This document shows positions 9,135-17,047 of a stretch of 64,000 nucleotides of DNA, piece after piece. The stretch is from Hyphomicrobiales bacterium 4NK60-0047b. Its GTDB lineage: Bacteria > Pseudomonadota > Alphaproteobacteria > Rhizobiales > HXMU1428-3. The notes below the pieces were generated by a model. The model searched no databases and was not told the origin of the DNA. It worked only from the letters and a program-made list of their open reading frames with translations. A program made the position numbers and the translations under genes. The stretch's first letter is position 1. Each line of letters starts with the position of its first letter. Where the stretch lies: contig BAABWY010000004.1 in the NCBI GenBank assembly GCA_040367435.1, forward strand, positions 62,001 through 126,000. The letters are read 5' to 3'.

Positions 9135-10926
9135 GGCTACTACCCCTCATTGATTTGTTGGTATCGAGGGTTTGTTGTTTTGCCTTCTGCTCCATAGTTG
9201 TTTTAGAAATCTCAGGCCAGGGTATAAGATCGAACTGTTCTTTATTGTATGGGTTTGCGGGTTTTTGGCTTAATTGTATCCAGTGTTGTTTACTGGTTTT
9301 GGTTTTGAAGACCTTAAGTTCCTTTGATTTGTAATGTTCTGGTTTGCCTTGCTGCAACCATGGTTCAAGGGCGTTTATCATTTGTGATAAGGCTTGTTGC
9401 AGTTCACTTTTGGTTTTTGAACTTTGGGCCCGCTTTAATGCGGCTTCAGTATCCATCAGGATACCTGCTAATTTGGTTTCTTTGTAGGTTGACCAAAGAA
9501 TTGTTTTTATAGCGATAGCTGGTTCTAGGTATTTTTTTTCTATATCAAAATTTTGAGTAAGGGCTTCATGTATATAGAGAGCGGCGTCTACCATATGGTC
9601 AAATTTAGCCAGATCGATTTTACTTAAGTTTAATTGGCTTAATGGGCGTTGTTTCTGCTCTAACTTTTTAAATGACTCACGCAAAGCGCTTTCAGAGTCG
9701 ATTAAGAATTGAGATGATATGACAATTTCCTGATTGAGTTTTAAACCGGATTTTATCTCTGCTCGTCCTCCTGTGACCAGGCCGAGTTTTACTTCTTTGG
9801 ATTGGAACTTTCCATTGCCGAGTGAGGTTACGACGTAACTTCCATTTTGATCTTTAAGCACAGCTTCAGTAGGAACGCTTAGGCGCTCTGATATTTGAGT
9901 ATTGAATACGACATCTGCATAGGTGCCCGGGCGCAGGGTTCCTTCTTTGTTATTTATAATCAGACGAACGCGGCCGGTGCGGGTTCTTTCATTGATCTTT
10001 GGGTAAATATAGTCAACTTTTGAGCTTATTGTTTTTCCAGGAAGGTTAGGGAAATGGACGGTGGTTTTGGTGCCTTTGGTTATAAAGCCCATATCTTTTT
10101 CAGAGACGTTTACAATTACCCAAACGGTGGAATAATCCTGGATTTTGGCTATGGTCATACCTTTGTTCACATAGGTTCCAGGGGTCACATTCAGTTCTGC
10201 GATCGTTCCTTTTTGAGTGGCAAAGAAGGGGAGGTTTTGCTGAACAGTTTTTTGCTTGGCTATGAGATTTAGAGCTTTTTGTTGCACGCCAAAACTTAGC
10301 AATCTTCTTGTAATATTGTTTTGTGCTGTTTTTGATTGTTTGAGTGCTAGAAGGTAATCTCTTTGTGAGACAATGAGCTCTGGGCTAAACATTTCAAAGA
10401 GGACATCACCTGATTTAACTTCATCTCCGACGGCTGTTATTTTTAATGTTTCAACCCAGCCTTCAACGCGAGCTGAAATTTCAGATTGTAGTCTTTCGTT
10501 TTCTTTGACGATGCCGAAACTACGGATGTTTTTCCCAAATTTGGAAGCTTCTACTTTGGCTAACCTAACACCCATATTTTGAATGGTTTCTGGTGCAATG
10601 GTTATGATCGGTTTTTCATTAGGATTGTTTTGATCAGCCGTTTCATTGAGTGATTGAATTTTAACTAAATCCATTCCGCATATGGGGCAGGTACCGTAAT
10701 CATCTGCGATATAATGGGGGTGCATGGGACATGTCCATTTTTTCACGGCTCTACTGTTTTCTTTTGCTTGTAGGGGCGTGCTTAAACTGAAGCCTTTTAG
10801 TGACTTAGTTGTTGTTATGCCAGCTACACCACAGACTAAAAAAAGGACTGAAAGAACTATAGTTAGCCGGTGTTTAGTCCTGCGTTTTGCGACAGTTGAT
10901 TTTTTAATTTTCAGAGAGACAGACAT
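9124..10926 (-). CDS. cusB: CusB-type periplasmic adaptor with heavy-metal-binding domain
   Basis: The membrane-fusion subunit that links the RND pump to the outer-membrane channel and hands over metal. A basic N-terminus and one membrane segment (about residues 20-45) are followed by a short metal-binding domain, WTCPMHPHYIADDYGTCPICGMDL, at about 64-87 with Cys and His pairs. The barrel-sandwich/lipoyl and beta-barrel regions follow at about 135-420 (RVEGWVETLKITAVGDEVKSG, TPGTYVNKG). The last 150 residues extend beyond a plain CusB and look like a DUF3347-type helical domain (DAALYIHEALTQ, WLQQGKPEHYKSK, HWIQLS). It is first in the operon and overlaps cusA. Confidence 0.9.
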   Translation of the reverse strand: MSVSLKIKKSTVAKRRTKHRLTIVLSVLFLVCGVAGITTTKSLKGFSLSTPLQAKENSRAVKKWTCPMHPHYIADDYGTCPICGMDLVKIQSLNETADQNNPNEKPIITIAPETIQNMGVRLAKVEASKFGKNIRSFGIVKENERLQSEISARVEGWVETLKITAVGDEVKSGDVLFEMFSPELIVSQRDYLLALKQSKTAQNNITRRLLSFGVQQKALNLIAKQKTVQQNLPFFATQKGTIAELNVTPGTYVNKGMTIAKIQDYSTVWVIVNVSEKDMGFITKGTKTTVHFPNLPGKTISSKVDYIYPKINERTRTGRVRLIINNKEGTLRPGTYADVVFNTQISERLSVPTEAVLKDQNGSYVVTSLGNGKFQSKEVKLGLVTGGRAEIKSGLKLNQEIVISSQFLIDSESALRESFKKLEQKQRPLSQLNLSKIDLAKFDHMVDAALYIHEALTQNFDIEKKYLEPAIAIKTILWSTYKETKLAGILMDTEAALKRAQSSKTKSELQQALSQMINALEPWLQQGKPEHYKSKELKVFKTKTSKQHWIQLSQKPANPYNKEQFDLIPWPEISKTTMEQKAKQQTLDTNKSMRGSSHDH

Positions 10927-11042
10927 GGTGCTTGCCTTAAAAAACGGTGGTTGAACAAAATGGATTGCTTTGGTGCTTGGACGGCACTAAAGCTATTTGA
11001 CTTGAGAGTTTTTATTTAAACTCAAGCTGTTCAATTCACGTT

Positions 11043-11510
11043 TTATTGGCGTAGACGAGATGTGCTTAGAAGGAGGGAAGATAGACCTTTTAAAGGACTT
11101 GATAGAACGATTTGTTTTGGAGGACCTTTATTGGAAAGGTCTGAAATCGTTATTGATGAAATTTTTTGTACTTCAGTGATTGTATATTTAACTGAAGTTT
11201 GTTTGATTGCTTTGTTTTTTAATTCTGGCTTGGCAGAGGCCAGGCAAGGGTCGTTTAAATATTGTAGGCAATGTTTGAAGCAAGCCGATTGATCAGATGT
11301 TTGTTGGTGGACTTTAACCTTGGGACTGTTTTTCTTATGACTATCCATTTTATGGCATGGCATCGTCATAGAGACATTTTTTGTATCGAAACCAAAGGCA
11401 TAAGATTTTATAGCCGGAGTGATAACAGAGCCGTAAACAGGGGCAATGGCTGAAAAAAACACAATAAAAACCATTATGGTTTTCATTAAATTTTTCTGTA
11501 AATATGCCAT
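11043..11510 (-). CDS. small exported Cys/His-containing protein of the copper efflux locus
   Basis: A 155-residue protein with an N-terminal signal peptide (MKTIMVFIVFFSAIAPVYGS, starting at the second Met). The mature part has MPCHKMDSHKK (about 51-61) and CFKHCLQYLNDPC (about 77-89), which could bind soft metals. A GPPKQ motif near the C-terminus recalls the short Pro-rich ends of small proteins in copper operons (CopL/DUF2946-like). It lies 116 nt ahead of cusB on the same strand and is probably part of the metal response. No family can be assigned with certainty. Confidence 0.65.
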   Translation of the reverse strand: MAYLQKNLMKTIMVFIVFFSAIAPVYGSVITPAIKSYAFGFDTKNVSMTMPCHKMDSHKKNSPKVKVHQQTSDQSACFKHCLQYLNDPCLASAKPELKNKAIKQTSVKYTITEVQKISSITISDLSNKGPPKQIVLSSPLKGLSSLLLSTSRLRQ

Positions 11511-11637
11511 TCTTATTTTAGCCTAATCGGTTACGTCATTTTTTATTTCTACAAGAGTATAGTTCTGAAACGAGTTTTTTTCAAAAGGTTTGTTTTAAAA
11601 TGGATAACAATCTCTTGAGGACTAAATTCTGGTTTTT

Positions 11638-12639
11638 CTATAGTCTTTCTTTTCTGTAGTTTTGAGGTGTTATGTGATGTTTTTCTTTAAATCGCCTTGA
11701 AAAATGAGATGAGCTAGTGAAACCATTTGTATGAGCTATTTCGGCAATGCTCATGGTTTTTAGTTTAGGGTTAATGAGATTTTTTCTACACCGTTCTAAA
11801 CGTCTTTCATAAATGTATTTTTCTAATGATGTGTTTTCGACACTTAGTAATTCGTTGGCATATCTGACGCTGATGCCGACAAGTTTTGCAGCGTTTGAAG
11901 GTTTGAATTCATGATTGTTTAAATGTGTTTCAATTTCAGACTTTAATCTCATTAAAGTTGTAAAGCGAGAGTGAACAATGGGATTGCCGTTATGTTGGCA
12001 TTCATGAGAGAAGGCTTGCGCGATGATGTCGACGGCTTGTTGGGAGATTGTTTTTGCTGTTTCTTGGTTGAGGTCATCACAAATCGAGGGGAGGGTTGTT
12101 AAAAAATTAATGGCTAATTTGCTTAGTGGGTTTTGAAAGCTCATCTCTTGCGAGGTGAAGAGTGAGAGATTTCCAAGTTGGGCTTCTAGTTGTTGCCTTG
12201 GAATTTTTATCACCAGTTGCTTGTTATTTTCTCCAAGTTTTAAGTGATAGCACCGCTCTGTGTCATAAATGGCAAAGTTGCCGGGTGTCAGGCAGGTTTC
12301 ACGGTTGTCTTGTGAAATTTGAGTTATTCCATTGAGTTGCAGGCTTAGTATGATTTCATTTGCCTTAGACCCTTTGATGAATTCCTTCGTTCTTATTACA
12401 TCGCATTGATCGGTTATGACTTCAGATAGACCGAGGTCATTTATTTGTCCGGCGTAAATTTTTGACCTGAAGTTGTGTTTTCTTTCAGAGTAGCATTCTA
12501 ACTCAACATAAGTTTTACAAGCGACATCTCTTATATAAGAGAGGCGGTCTCGTGGGTGGACATCATCTGTACTGAAGTATGTTTGCACGCTTGTTTTCCT
12601 TTGAAGTGCCCTTTCAGGCAATAGATTCTTCCCCCTCAT
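11638..12639 (-). CDS. AraC-family transcriptional regulator
   Basis: A 333-residue DNA-binding regulator. The N-terminal 210 residues fit the AraC_binding_2 type of sensing domain (SLQLNGITQISQDNRETCLTPGNFAIYDT near 105-140). The last 100 residues are a double helix-turn-helix of the AraC type: AAKLVGISVRYANELL, RRLERCRKNL, then IAEIAHTNGFTSSSHFSRRFKEKHHITPQNYRK. It is divergent from the small membrane protein and cytochrome b561 pair across a 121-nt gap, so those genes are its likely targets. The effector is unknown. The copper genes lie just downstream on the same strand, but nothing in the sequence ties it to copper. Confidence 0.88.
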   Translation of the reverse strand: MRGKNLLPERALQRKTSVQTYFSTDDVHPRDRLSYIRDVACKTYVELECYSERKHNFRSKIYAGQINDLGLSEVITDQCDVIRTKEFIKGSKANEIILSLQLNGITQISQDNRETCLTPGNFAIYDTERCYHLKLGENNKQLVIKIPRQQLEAQLGNLSLFTSQEMSFQNPLSKLAINFLTTLPSICDDLNQETAKTISQQAVDIIAQAFSHECQHNGNPIVHSRFTTLMRLKSEIETHLNNHEFKPSNAAKLVGISVRYANELLSVENTSLEKYIYERRLERCRKNLINPKLKTMSIAEIAHTNGFTSSSHFSRRFKEKHHITPQNYRKERL

Positions 12640-12760
12640 GCAAGTAGGGGCATGAATTATTCAGTATATACAGACAGTAAGTTGTTTCAAAAGAATAATG
12701 AATTGGACGATATATTGAATAAATGTCCAGCCAAGATATCTAATTAGGGGGAAGAATTGA

Positions 12761-13171
12761 ATGTCTACAGATAAACATGCTGGGAATGTGACTTTGCTTA
12801 GAACAGGGTGTGTTACGCTCATTATTGCATTGGTGTTAGCCTGGTGTTTGACTTTTACTAAGTTAGTCAAAGTTCCTTTTATGGTTGAGTTATTTGCGCA
12901 TTCAGACAAACTCCTGTCTTCTCATTTGGATTTTTTGATGATGAGCATGTTGCTGTTTGGTATTTACGCTTCGAAAATTCCTTTGCCTAAATTTATCCAA
13001 TACCCTATGGCGATTGGTTCGATTACCAATCCAGGTTTGTTTTTAGTGGCTGCCATTTTGGGAAGTGATTTAAACCCAGTTCTGATGTTGCTGGTTGTGG
13101 TTTCATTTAGTTTAACAACATTTGGGTATGGAATGGCTGCAATTAAATTATTGAGGTTTTCACTTAGGTAG
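12761..13171 (+). CDS. small four-helix membrane protein, function unknown
   Basis: A 136-residue protein with four predicted membrane helices (about 13-33, 55-68, 80-98, 104-130). A conserved-looking stretch, SHLDFLMMSMLLFGI, at the start of helix 2 is followed by GSITNPGLFLVAA. The His-x-Asp entry and the Asn in helix 3 faintly recall small membrane proteins of the styrene-oxide-isomerase type, but the match is weak and no function should be assumed. It lies 49 nt ahead of a cytochrome b561 gene and is divergent from an AraC regulator. The partnership with a haem membrane protein suggests a redox role. Confidence 0.7.
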   Translation: MSTDKHAGNVTLLRTGCVTLIIALVLAWCLTFTKLVKVPFMVELFAHSDKLLSSHLDFLMMSMLLFGIYASKIPLPKFIQYPMAIGSITNPGLFLVAAILGSDLNPVLMLLVVVSFSLTTFGYGMAAIKLLRFSLR

Positions 13172-13220
13172 GTTTCGCTTGGGTTTAAGGAATTAATGTT
13201 TTTTAGGGTTTAAAAGTTCT

Positions 13221-13745
13221 TTGGCACTATCGTTTAGAAATACTGTCCGTCAGTATGGCTTAATTGCTCGACTATTGCATTGGTCAAGTGTGGGTTTGCT
13301 TGTGGTTGTAATCTATATTTCTGGATTGTTTGAGGATATGCCGTCTGGAGATGGTCGGGAAGAGTTGGTTGGTCTCCACTCTTCTTTTGGAATTGTTCTT
13401 TTATTGATAATGGTTTCTCGTTTGATTTGGCGGAGGTCGAACCTAAATCCTATTCATTCTTATAACATCCACCCTTTACAAAAATTTTCAGCTCTTTTGC
13501 TTCATCGTTTGATTTATATTGTCCTTATTGTTCTAAGCTTGTTTGGTTTTGGTATTTTATTGTTTTCTGGAGGAGCAATTTATCTTTTTGATTTTGAACT
13601 AATTTCCTTTATGGCCAAGCAAGAGAGCTTAAATGAATTTTCAATATATATTCATGGCTGGGTTTCTGTTTTAATTTATCCGTTGTTTGCTTTGCATATT
13701 TTAGCTGCGATTTATCATCAAATTTTTGGTGTTTTGGATGAGTAG
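13221..13745 (+). CDS. cytochrome b561-family membrane protein
   Basis: A 174-residue di-haem cytochrome b561 (CybB type) with four membrane helices, moving electrons between quinol and periplasmic acceptors. The likely haem ligands are the His of RLLHWSSVG (helix 1), GLHSSFG (helix 2), IHGWVSV (helix 3) and FALHILAAIYH (helix 4). No ATG precedes the conserved RQYGLIARLLHW, so the TTG at 13221 is the best start; an AGGG lies about 12 nt upstream. It follows the small membrane protein in the same direction. Its stop codon is 2 nt from the end of the convergent SRPBCC gene. Confidence 0.88.
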   Translation: MALSFRNTVRQYGLIARLLHWSSVGLLVVVIYISGLFEDMPSGDGREELVGLHSSFGIVLLLIMVSRLIWRRSNLNPIHSYNIHPLQKFSALLLHRLIYIVLIVLSLFGFGILLFSGGAIYLFDFELISFMAKQESLNEFSIYIHGWVSVLIYPLFALHILAAIYHQIFGVLDE

Positions 13746-13747
13746 TT

Positions 13748-14380
13748 TTATTGTTTTACCCTAATTTCTTTCTTGCGGCGGATGGCTTCTTTACGAAGAG
13801 CTTTCAATGTTTTAGGGAAATCAGCTTCAACTGCTGCCCTTATCATTGAGGAAGGAAGAATTGTCCCTGGATCTACACGGGCCATATAAGTTAGACGAGT
13901 TTCTTTTCCTTTTTGAACTGATTGTAAATTCCATTCACCTTCTAAGATTTTTAAATCTCCGCCTGTTCTCATAAATTTTATAGAGCGGTGTTTTTGATAA
14001 TCTGAACGGAATTCAGAACGTGTTGATGGCATTAAAGCTAACCAACTTACGACATGCTCGCGGACATCCCATTTCCCTTTTGGGTCTTTCTTTAATATGC
14101 GACATTTTTGAAGCCCTTCTATAAACCGATTTGCTCCTTTGCAATCTAACATTGTATTCCATAGGACTGAAGGAGGGACGGGGATGTCTATGATTGCCTG
14201 GACCATTCCGGCTGCCCCTTTTGCATCAGGCCCGACGATTGTTACCAGCCCGTCTTGTTTTAGAAGGTTTGATTGTTCTGTTGTCAGGTTAATTTCTCCG
14301 GAGTTAGCTTTTACTGTGAATATGCTGATTAAAAAGACACTTAAAACTATTGTTAAGTCTTTATGAGAAGGAAAGTGCAA
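13748..14380 (-). CDS. exported SRPBCC/START-like protein
   Basis: A 210-residue protein with an N-terminal signal peptide (LTIVLSVFLISIFTVKANS). The rest fits the SRPBCC (polyketide cyclase/START-like) fold: an opening strand VQAIIDIPVPPSVLWNTMLDC, the centre REHVVSWLALMPSTRSEFRSDY, the strand GEWNLQSVQKGKETRLTYMARVDPG and a long final helix IRAAVEADFPKTLKALRKEAIRR. Such proteins bind hydrophobic ligands; the ligand here is unknown. It is convergent with the b561 gene and followed upstream by another secreted protein on the same strand. Confidence 0.8.
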   Translation of the reverse strand: MHFPSHKDLTIVLSVFLISIFTVKANSGEINLTTEQSNLLKQDGLVTIVGPDAKGAAGMVQAIIDIPVPPSVLWNTMLDCKGANRFIEGLQKCRILKKDPKGKWDVREHVVSWLALMPSTRSEFRSDYQKHRSIKFMRTGGDLKILEGEWNLQSVQKGKETRLTYMARVDPGTILPSSMIRAAVEADFPKTLKALRKEAIRRKKEIRVKQ

Positions 14381-14548
14381 ATGGATTGTCCTTTTTTATC
14401 AATATAAATTTATGGTGTTTTGAAATGTGAGCAGTTTTGATTTGATGTTTGTTTTTCTTTAGCAAAATTGATGACTAAAGACGATGTGTGTTCACATTTA
14501 TATGAAGAGTTCAGGTTCAAGAAAAGTTGAACAATAGCTGAGTGGAGA

Positions 14549-14579
14549 AAGAAGGTGTTTAAAACCAAAACACCTTCTT
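14549..14579 (-). terminator. hairpin terminator for the secreted-protein gene
   Basis: A perfect 12-bp stem (AAGAAGGTGTTT at 14549-14560, complement at 14568-14579) with a 7-nt loop, 22 nt past the end of the gene on the minus strand. The T-tract is poor (TTCTTTCT). Confidence 0.65.
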
Positions 14580-14600
14580 ATTTGAGGTGAGTTATAAGAA

Positions 14601-15344
14601 TTAATTGACTTTGCCTGGTAATGAGAGGTCTCCTGAGGCCACGTCAAATACATTGACCACGCATAGAAGAGGGGCGTGAGCACTTTCGTTGACACGTAGG
14701 CCAGCTGTTACGCCGTCAAATGCTATGCCTTTTAGTGCTTTTGCATTTTTAAAGGGGACACGCACTTCTACTGTCTGATTGTTGATGATTGGGGAGTAGC
14801 CGGGGCTATCTATAAGAAGTGGTAGACCTGGCCATGTGACAGGTAATTTGGGTTTGTTGCCAGCTGGAATGTCTTTCACTTTTAAAGCGCCTTTACCGCA
14901 TGCATCATCTGGGACCAAGACAACCCAGTGTGAATGCCAGACAGTTCCATCGTTCCCCAAGTTTCCATCGCCATTTTCATCAAAAAGAGGGGTGTCGTCA
15001 AAGTCAGGGTGGGATGTAATGGCCATAGCAAGAATACCTTGTTTTTTATCAAAGCCAACAGCTGAGCTGTCTATTTTTGTTGGCCAGACATATGAGAACA
15101 CCTTGCTGCCTTCTAATTTTCCGGTTGGAGTTGGGGTGGTTTTTCCAGCTTTCCCACTGACATGCATGTGAAATGTCAGCCAATTATCACTTGCTGTGAT
15201 CTTAGCATGAACCACATCAAAGTTAGCCATTTTTGCATTGCCGACTTTAGCCTTGATGTCATGGGCTTGCAGGGGGGAGTGAGCCATGACTGCGAGAAGA
15301 AGTGCAGAGCTCATTTTATAGATCATATTTTTTGTGATTTTCAT
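14601..15344 (-). CDS. secreted protein of unknown function with Ca-binding-like loop
   Basis: A 247-residue protein with a signal peptide (SSALLLAVMAHSPLQAHD) and no recognised family. The mature part is beta-rich. Residues 122-132 (DENGDGNLGND) look like a calcium-binding loop, next to WHSHWVVLVPDDACG (136-150), which could bind a metal. Two Cys (149 and in LLCVVNVF near the C-terminus) may form a disulphide. The N-terminal repeat of His residues (TFHMHVSG) adds to the metal-binding impression. It is 31 nt downstream of the DUF2024 gene on the same strand and may share its promoter and the inverted repeat there. Confidence 0.7.
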   Translation of the reverse strand: MKITKNMIYKMSSALLLAVMAHSPLQAHDIKAKVGNAKMANFDVVHAKITASDNWLTFHMHVSGKAGKTTPTPTGKLEGSKVFSYVWPTKIDSSAVGFDKKQGILAMAITSHPDFDDTPLFDENGDGNLGNDGTVWHSHWVVLVPDDACGKGALKVKDIPAGNKPKLPVTWPGLPLLIDSPGYSPIINNQTVEVRVPFKNAKALKGIAFDGVTAGLRVNESAHAPLLCVVNVFDVASGDLSLPGKVN

Positions 15345-15375
15345 TTTTCTTCCTTTCTAGGGGATTAGTCGCCAG

Positions 15376-15648
15376 TTATAAAATAGGCTTTGGGCACCCT
15401 TCCATTTGGAGGATGGCGTATCCATTTTCTTGAAGCTGCTGTTGAATTGTTGGATTTGCTTGTTCTGTGTGACAAAAATTGCACTGGGACTGTTTGAGTG
15501 CATTTTCCTCTTCACCGATTTCTTTTAAAAATTTTTGAGCAAATTCGTATGCCAGGTCTTTTGATGTTCCTTCTTTTACAAAAACATCAAAATGTATGAC
15601 GTGACCGTTTTTTGATTGTGCGTATGTGTCATACACTGCGATCTTCAT
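15376..15648 (-). CDS. DUF2024 family protein
   Basis: A 90-residue cytoplasmic protein with the DUF2024 opening MKIAVYDTY and the family's C-terminal half, with CNFCHTEQANP (about 57-67) and ILQMEGCPKP. The C-x2-C-H motif looks like a c-haem site, but there is no signal peptide, so a metal or thiol role is more likely; the function of the family is unknown to me. A strong ribosome site (GAGGAG) precedes the ATG. The gene is divergent from a MarR-type regulator, with a perfect 15-bp inverted repeat in between, so it is very likely under that regulator's control. Confidence 0.88.
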   Translation of the reverse strand: MKIAVYDTYAQSKNGHVIHFDVFVKEGTSKDLAYEFAQKFLKEIGEEENALKQSQCNFCHTEQANPTIQQQLQENGYAILQMEGCPKPIL

Positions 15649-15673
15649 GTTTTTATCTCCTCTTTAATATTAC

Positions 15674-15710
15674 GAATGTTTATAGTTTCGATACTAAACT
15701 ATAAACATTC
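15674..15710. promoter_or_regulatory. probable operator for the MarR-type regulator
   Basis: A perfect 15-bp inverted repeat, GAATGTTTATAGTTT with its complement, separated by 7 nt (CGATACT). It lies between the divergent DUF2024 and MarR genes. The word CGATACTAA at 15689-15697 recurs at 15752-15760, within 8 nt of the MarR start codon, next to a TATAGTTTAGAT that resembles the left arm. This suggests two binding sites, the second suited to autoregulation. Confidence 0.8.
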
Positions 15711-15767
15711 ATATACGAGGAATGATTAGGCTTGTCAATATAGTTTAGATGCGATACTAATGGTTTT

Positions 15768-16304
15768 ATGATTAGTGATTTAAATATTTGGCTTGAACGT
15801 TTGTCTTCTTTGCAAAGAAAACATATGAGGAACGCTGCGAATATCGAAGGTATTCAATTGGTTCATCTCGAAATTTTGCGATTTTTATCCATCAGCAATA
15901 AATATTCGAATACGGCACAAGCTCTTTGTGATTACCTTGGACAAACCAAAGGTAGTATTTCTCAAAGTTTGAAATTAATTGAAGACGTGGGACATATTGT
16001 ACGCAAGCCTTGTGAAAAGGACGGGCGGGTTATTCGTTTGTATTTATCTGCTGAGGGGACAAAATGTTTGAAACGGCTGGAGGAGGCCCTCTTGCCGGAA
16101 CTACCTGAGAATGAAAAGCGTGTGAGTGTGCTTAAAGATCTTTTGTCAGAATGGCAGGTGCGAAATGATCTGAAGGGTTTTGGGCAATGTAAGTCTTGTC
16201 GTTTTAATGAACAATTGGGCCAGAATAAATTTAAGTGTGGTTTAACAGGTGAAGCATTGTCCAAAACGGATATAGAAAAAATTTGCCAAGAGCATGTTTT
16301 TTGA
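15768..16304 (+). CDS. MarR-family regulator with a C-terminal four-cysteine motif
   Basis: A 178-residue winged-helix regulator. The DNA-binding part is at about 30-100 (LEILRFLSI, ALCDYLGQTKGSISQSLKLIEDVGHIVRKPCEKDGRVIRLYLSAEG, the usual MarR recognition helix and wing). The last 40 residues hold four cysteines, C141-x2-C144-x12-C157-x15-C173, in FGQCKSCRF, FKCGLTGEAL and KICQEHVF. Such a set could bind zinc or an Fe-S cluster or sense thiol oxidation; which one cannot be told from sequence. It is divergent from DUF2024 and 27 nt ahead of the amidotransferase gene, so it probably controls both sides. Confidence 0.88.
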   Translation: MISDLNIWLERLSSLQRKHMRNAANIEGIQLVHLEILRFLSISNKYSNTAQALCDYLGQTKGSISQSLKLIEDVGHIVRKPCEKDGRVIRLYLSAEGTKCLKRLEEALLPELPENEKRVSVLKDLLSEWQVRNDLKGFGQCKSCRFNEQLGQNKFKCGLTGEALSKTDIEKICQEHVF

Positions 16305-16331
16305 CCTGTGATTAAAGAAATAGGACCTGTA

Positions 16332-17045
16332 ATGAGTGAAGCTAAGAAGTTGTGCATTGCTGTGCGCCACCTTCAATTTGAAGGCCTTGGGGTTTTTGAG
16401 GAACCTGTCGCTAAAGCGGGCTATGAAATTCAATATATTGATGCTCCTGTGGAGAAGCTTGATAGGGCATATGAAGCTGATTTGCTTTTCATTTTGGGAG
16501 GGCCATGCGGTGTTTATGAGGATGAACTTTATCCTTATATAAAAGATGAACTTGCGCTTGCTAAACACCGTATTGATCATCAACTCTCGATGGTTGGTGT
16601 TTGTTTGGGGGCGCAAATTATTGCAGCTGCTGCTGGAGCTAAGGTTTATCCCGGACCCAATGGTAAGGAAATTGGTTGGGGCCCAATTTCACTGACTGAA
16701 GGGGGGAGAAACGGGCCTTTATCTCCTTTGTTATTACGAGAAGCCCGGATGTTTCATTGGCATGGGGACACATTTGATTTGCCAAAAGGCGCGACTTTAT
16801 TGGCGTCATCAGAATTGTATGAAAACCAGATTTATTCGCTCGGAAATAATATTCTGGGGTTTCAATCTCATCCTGAGCTTGACCCTCAGAACATAGAACA
16901 TTGGTTGATTGGTCATGCTTGTGAATTAGCCCACACCCCTCAAGTAGATTTATTACAGATACGAGCAGATACCAAACGTTATGGCGACAGCCTTCGGGCA
17001 AATGGCGTTGAAGCGCTTTCGAACTGGTTGCAGACCATTGAATGA
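16332..17045 (+). CDS. class I glutamine amidotransferase-like protein
   Basis: A stand-alone GATase1 domain related to the glutaminase part of GMP synthase. The nucleophile Cys is in GVCLGAQIIAAAAG (about residue 91), and the catalytic His in FQSHPELD (about 178) with its acidic partner. FILGGPCGVYEDE supplies the oxyanion region and MFHWHGDTFDLP is typical of this subfamily. I chose the ATG at 16332 because AGGA lies 6 nt upstream; a GTG 24 nt earlier is also open. No synthase partner is encoded nearby, so the acceptor substrate is unknown. It follows the MarR gene and is convergent with an AraC gene, with 2 nt between the stops. Confidence 0.88.
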   Translation: MSEAKKLCIAVRHLQFEGLGVFEEPVAKAGYEIQYIDAPVEKLDRAYEADLLFILGGPCGVYEDELYPYIKDELALAKHRIDHQLSMVGVCLGAQIIAAAAGAKVYPGPNGKEIGWGPISLTEGGRNGPLSPLLLREARMFHWHGDTFDLPKGATLLASSELYENQIYSLGNNILGFQSHPELDPQNIEHWLIGHACELAHTPQVDLLQIRADTKRYGDSLRANGVEALSNWLQTIE

Positions 17046-17047
17046 AT

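Noticed and set aside
12761-13171. Assignment of the four-helix protein as a styrene-oxide isomerase
   Set aside because: Only a few positions are alike and the length and helix loops differ; no support beyond a faint pattern.
15457-15490. C-x2-C-H motif in the DUF2024 protein as a c-type haem site
   Set aside because: The protein has no signal peptide and c-haem attachment occurs in the periplasm; the motif is part of the DUF2024 family pattern as I recall it.
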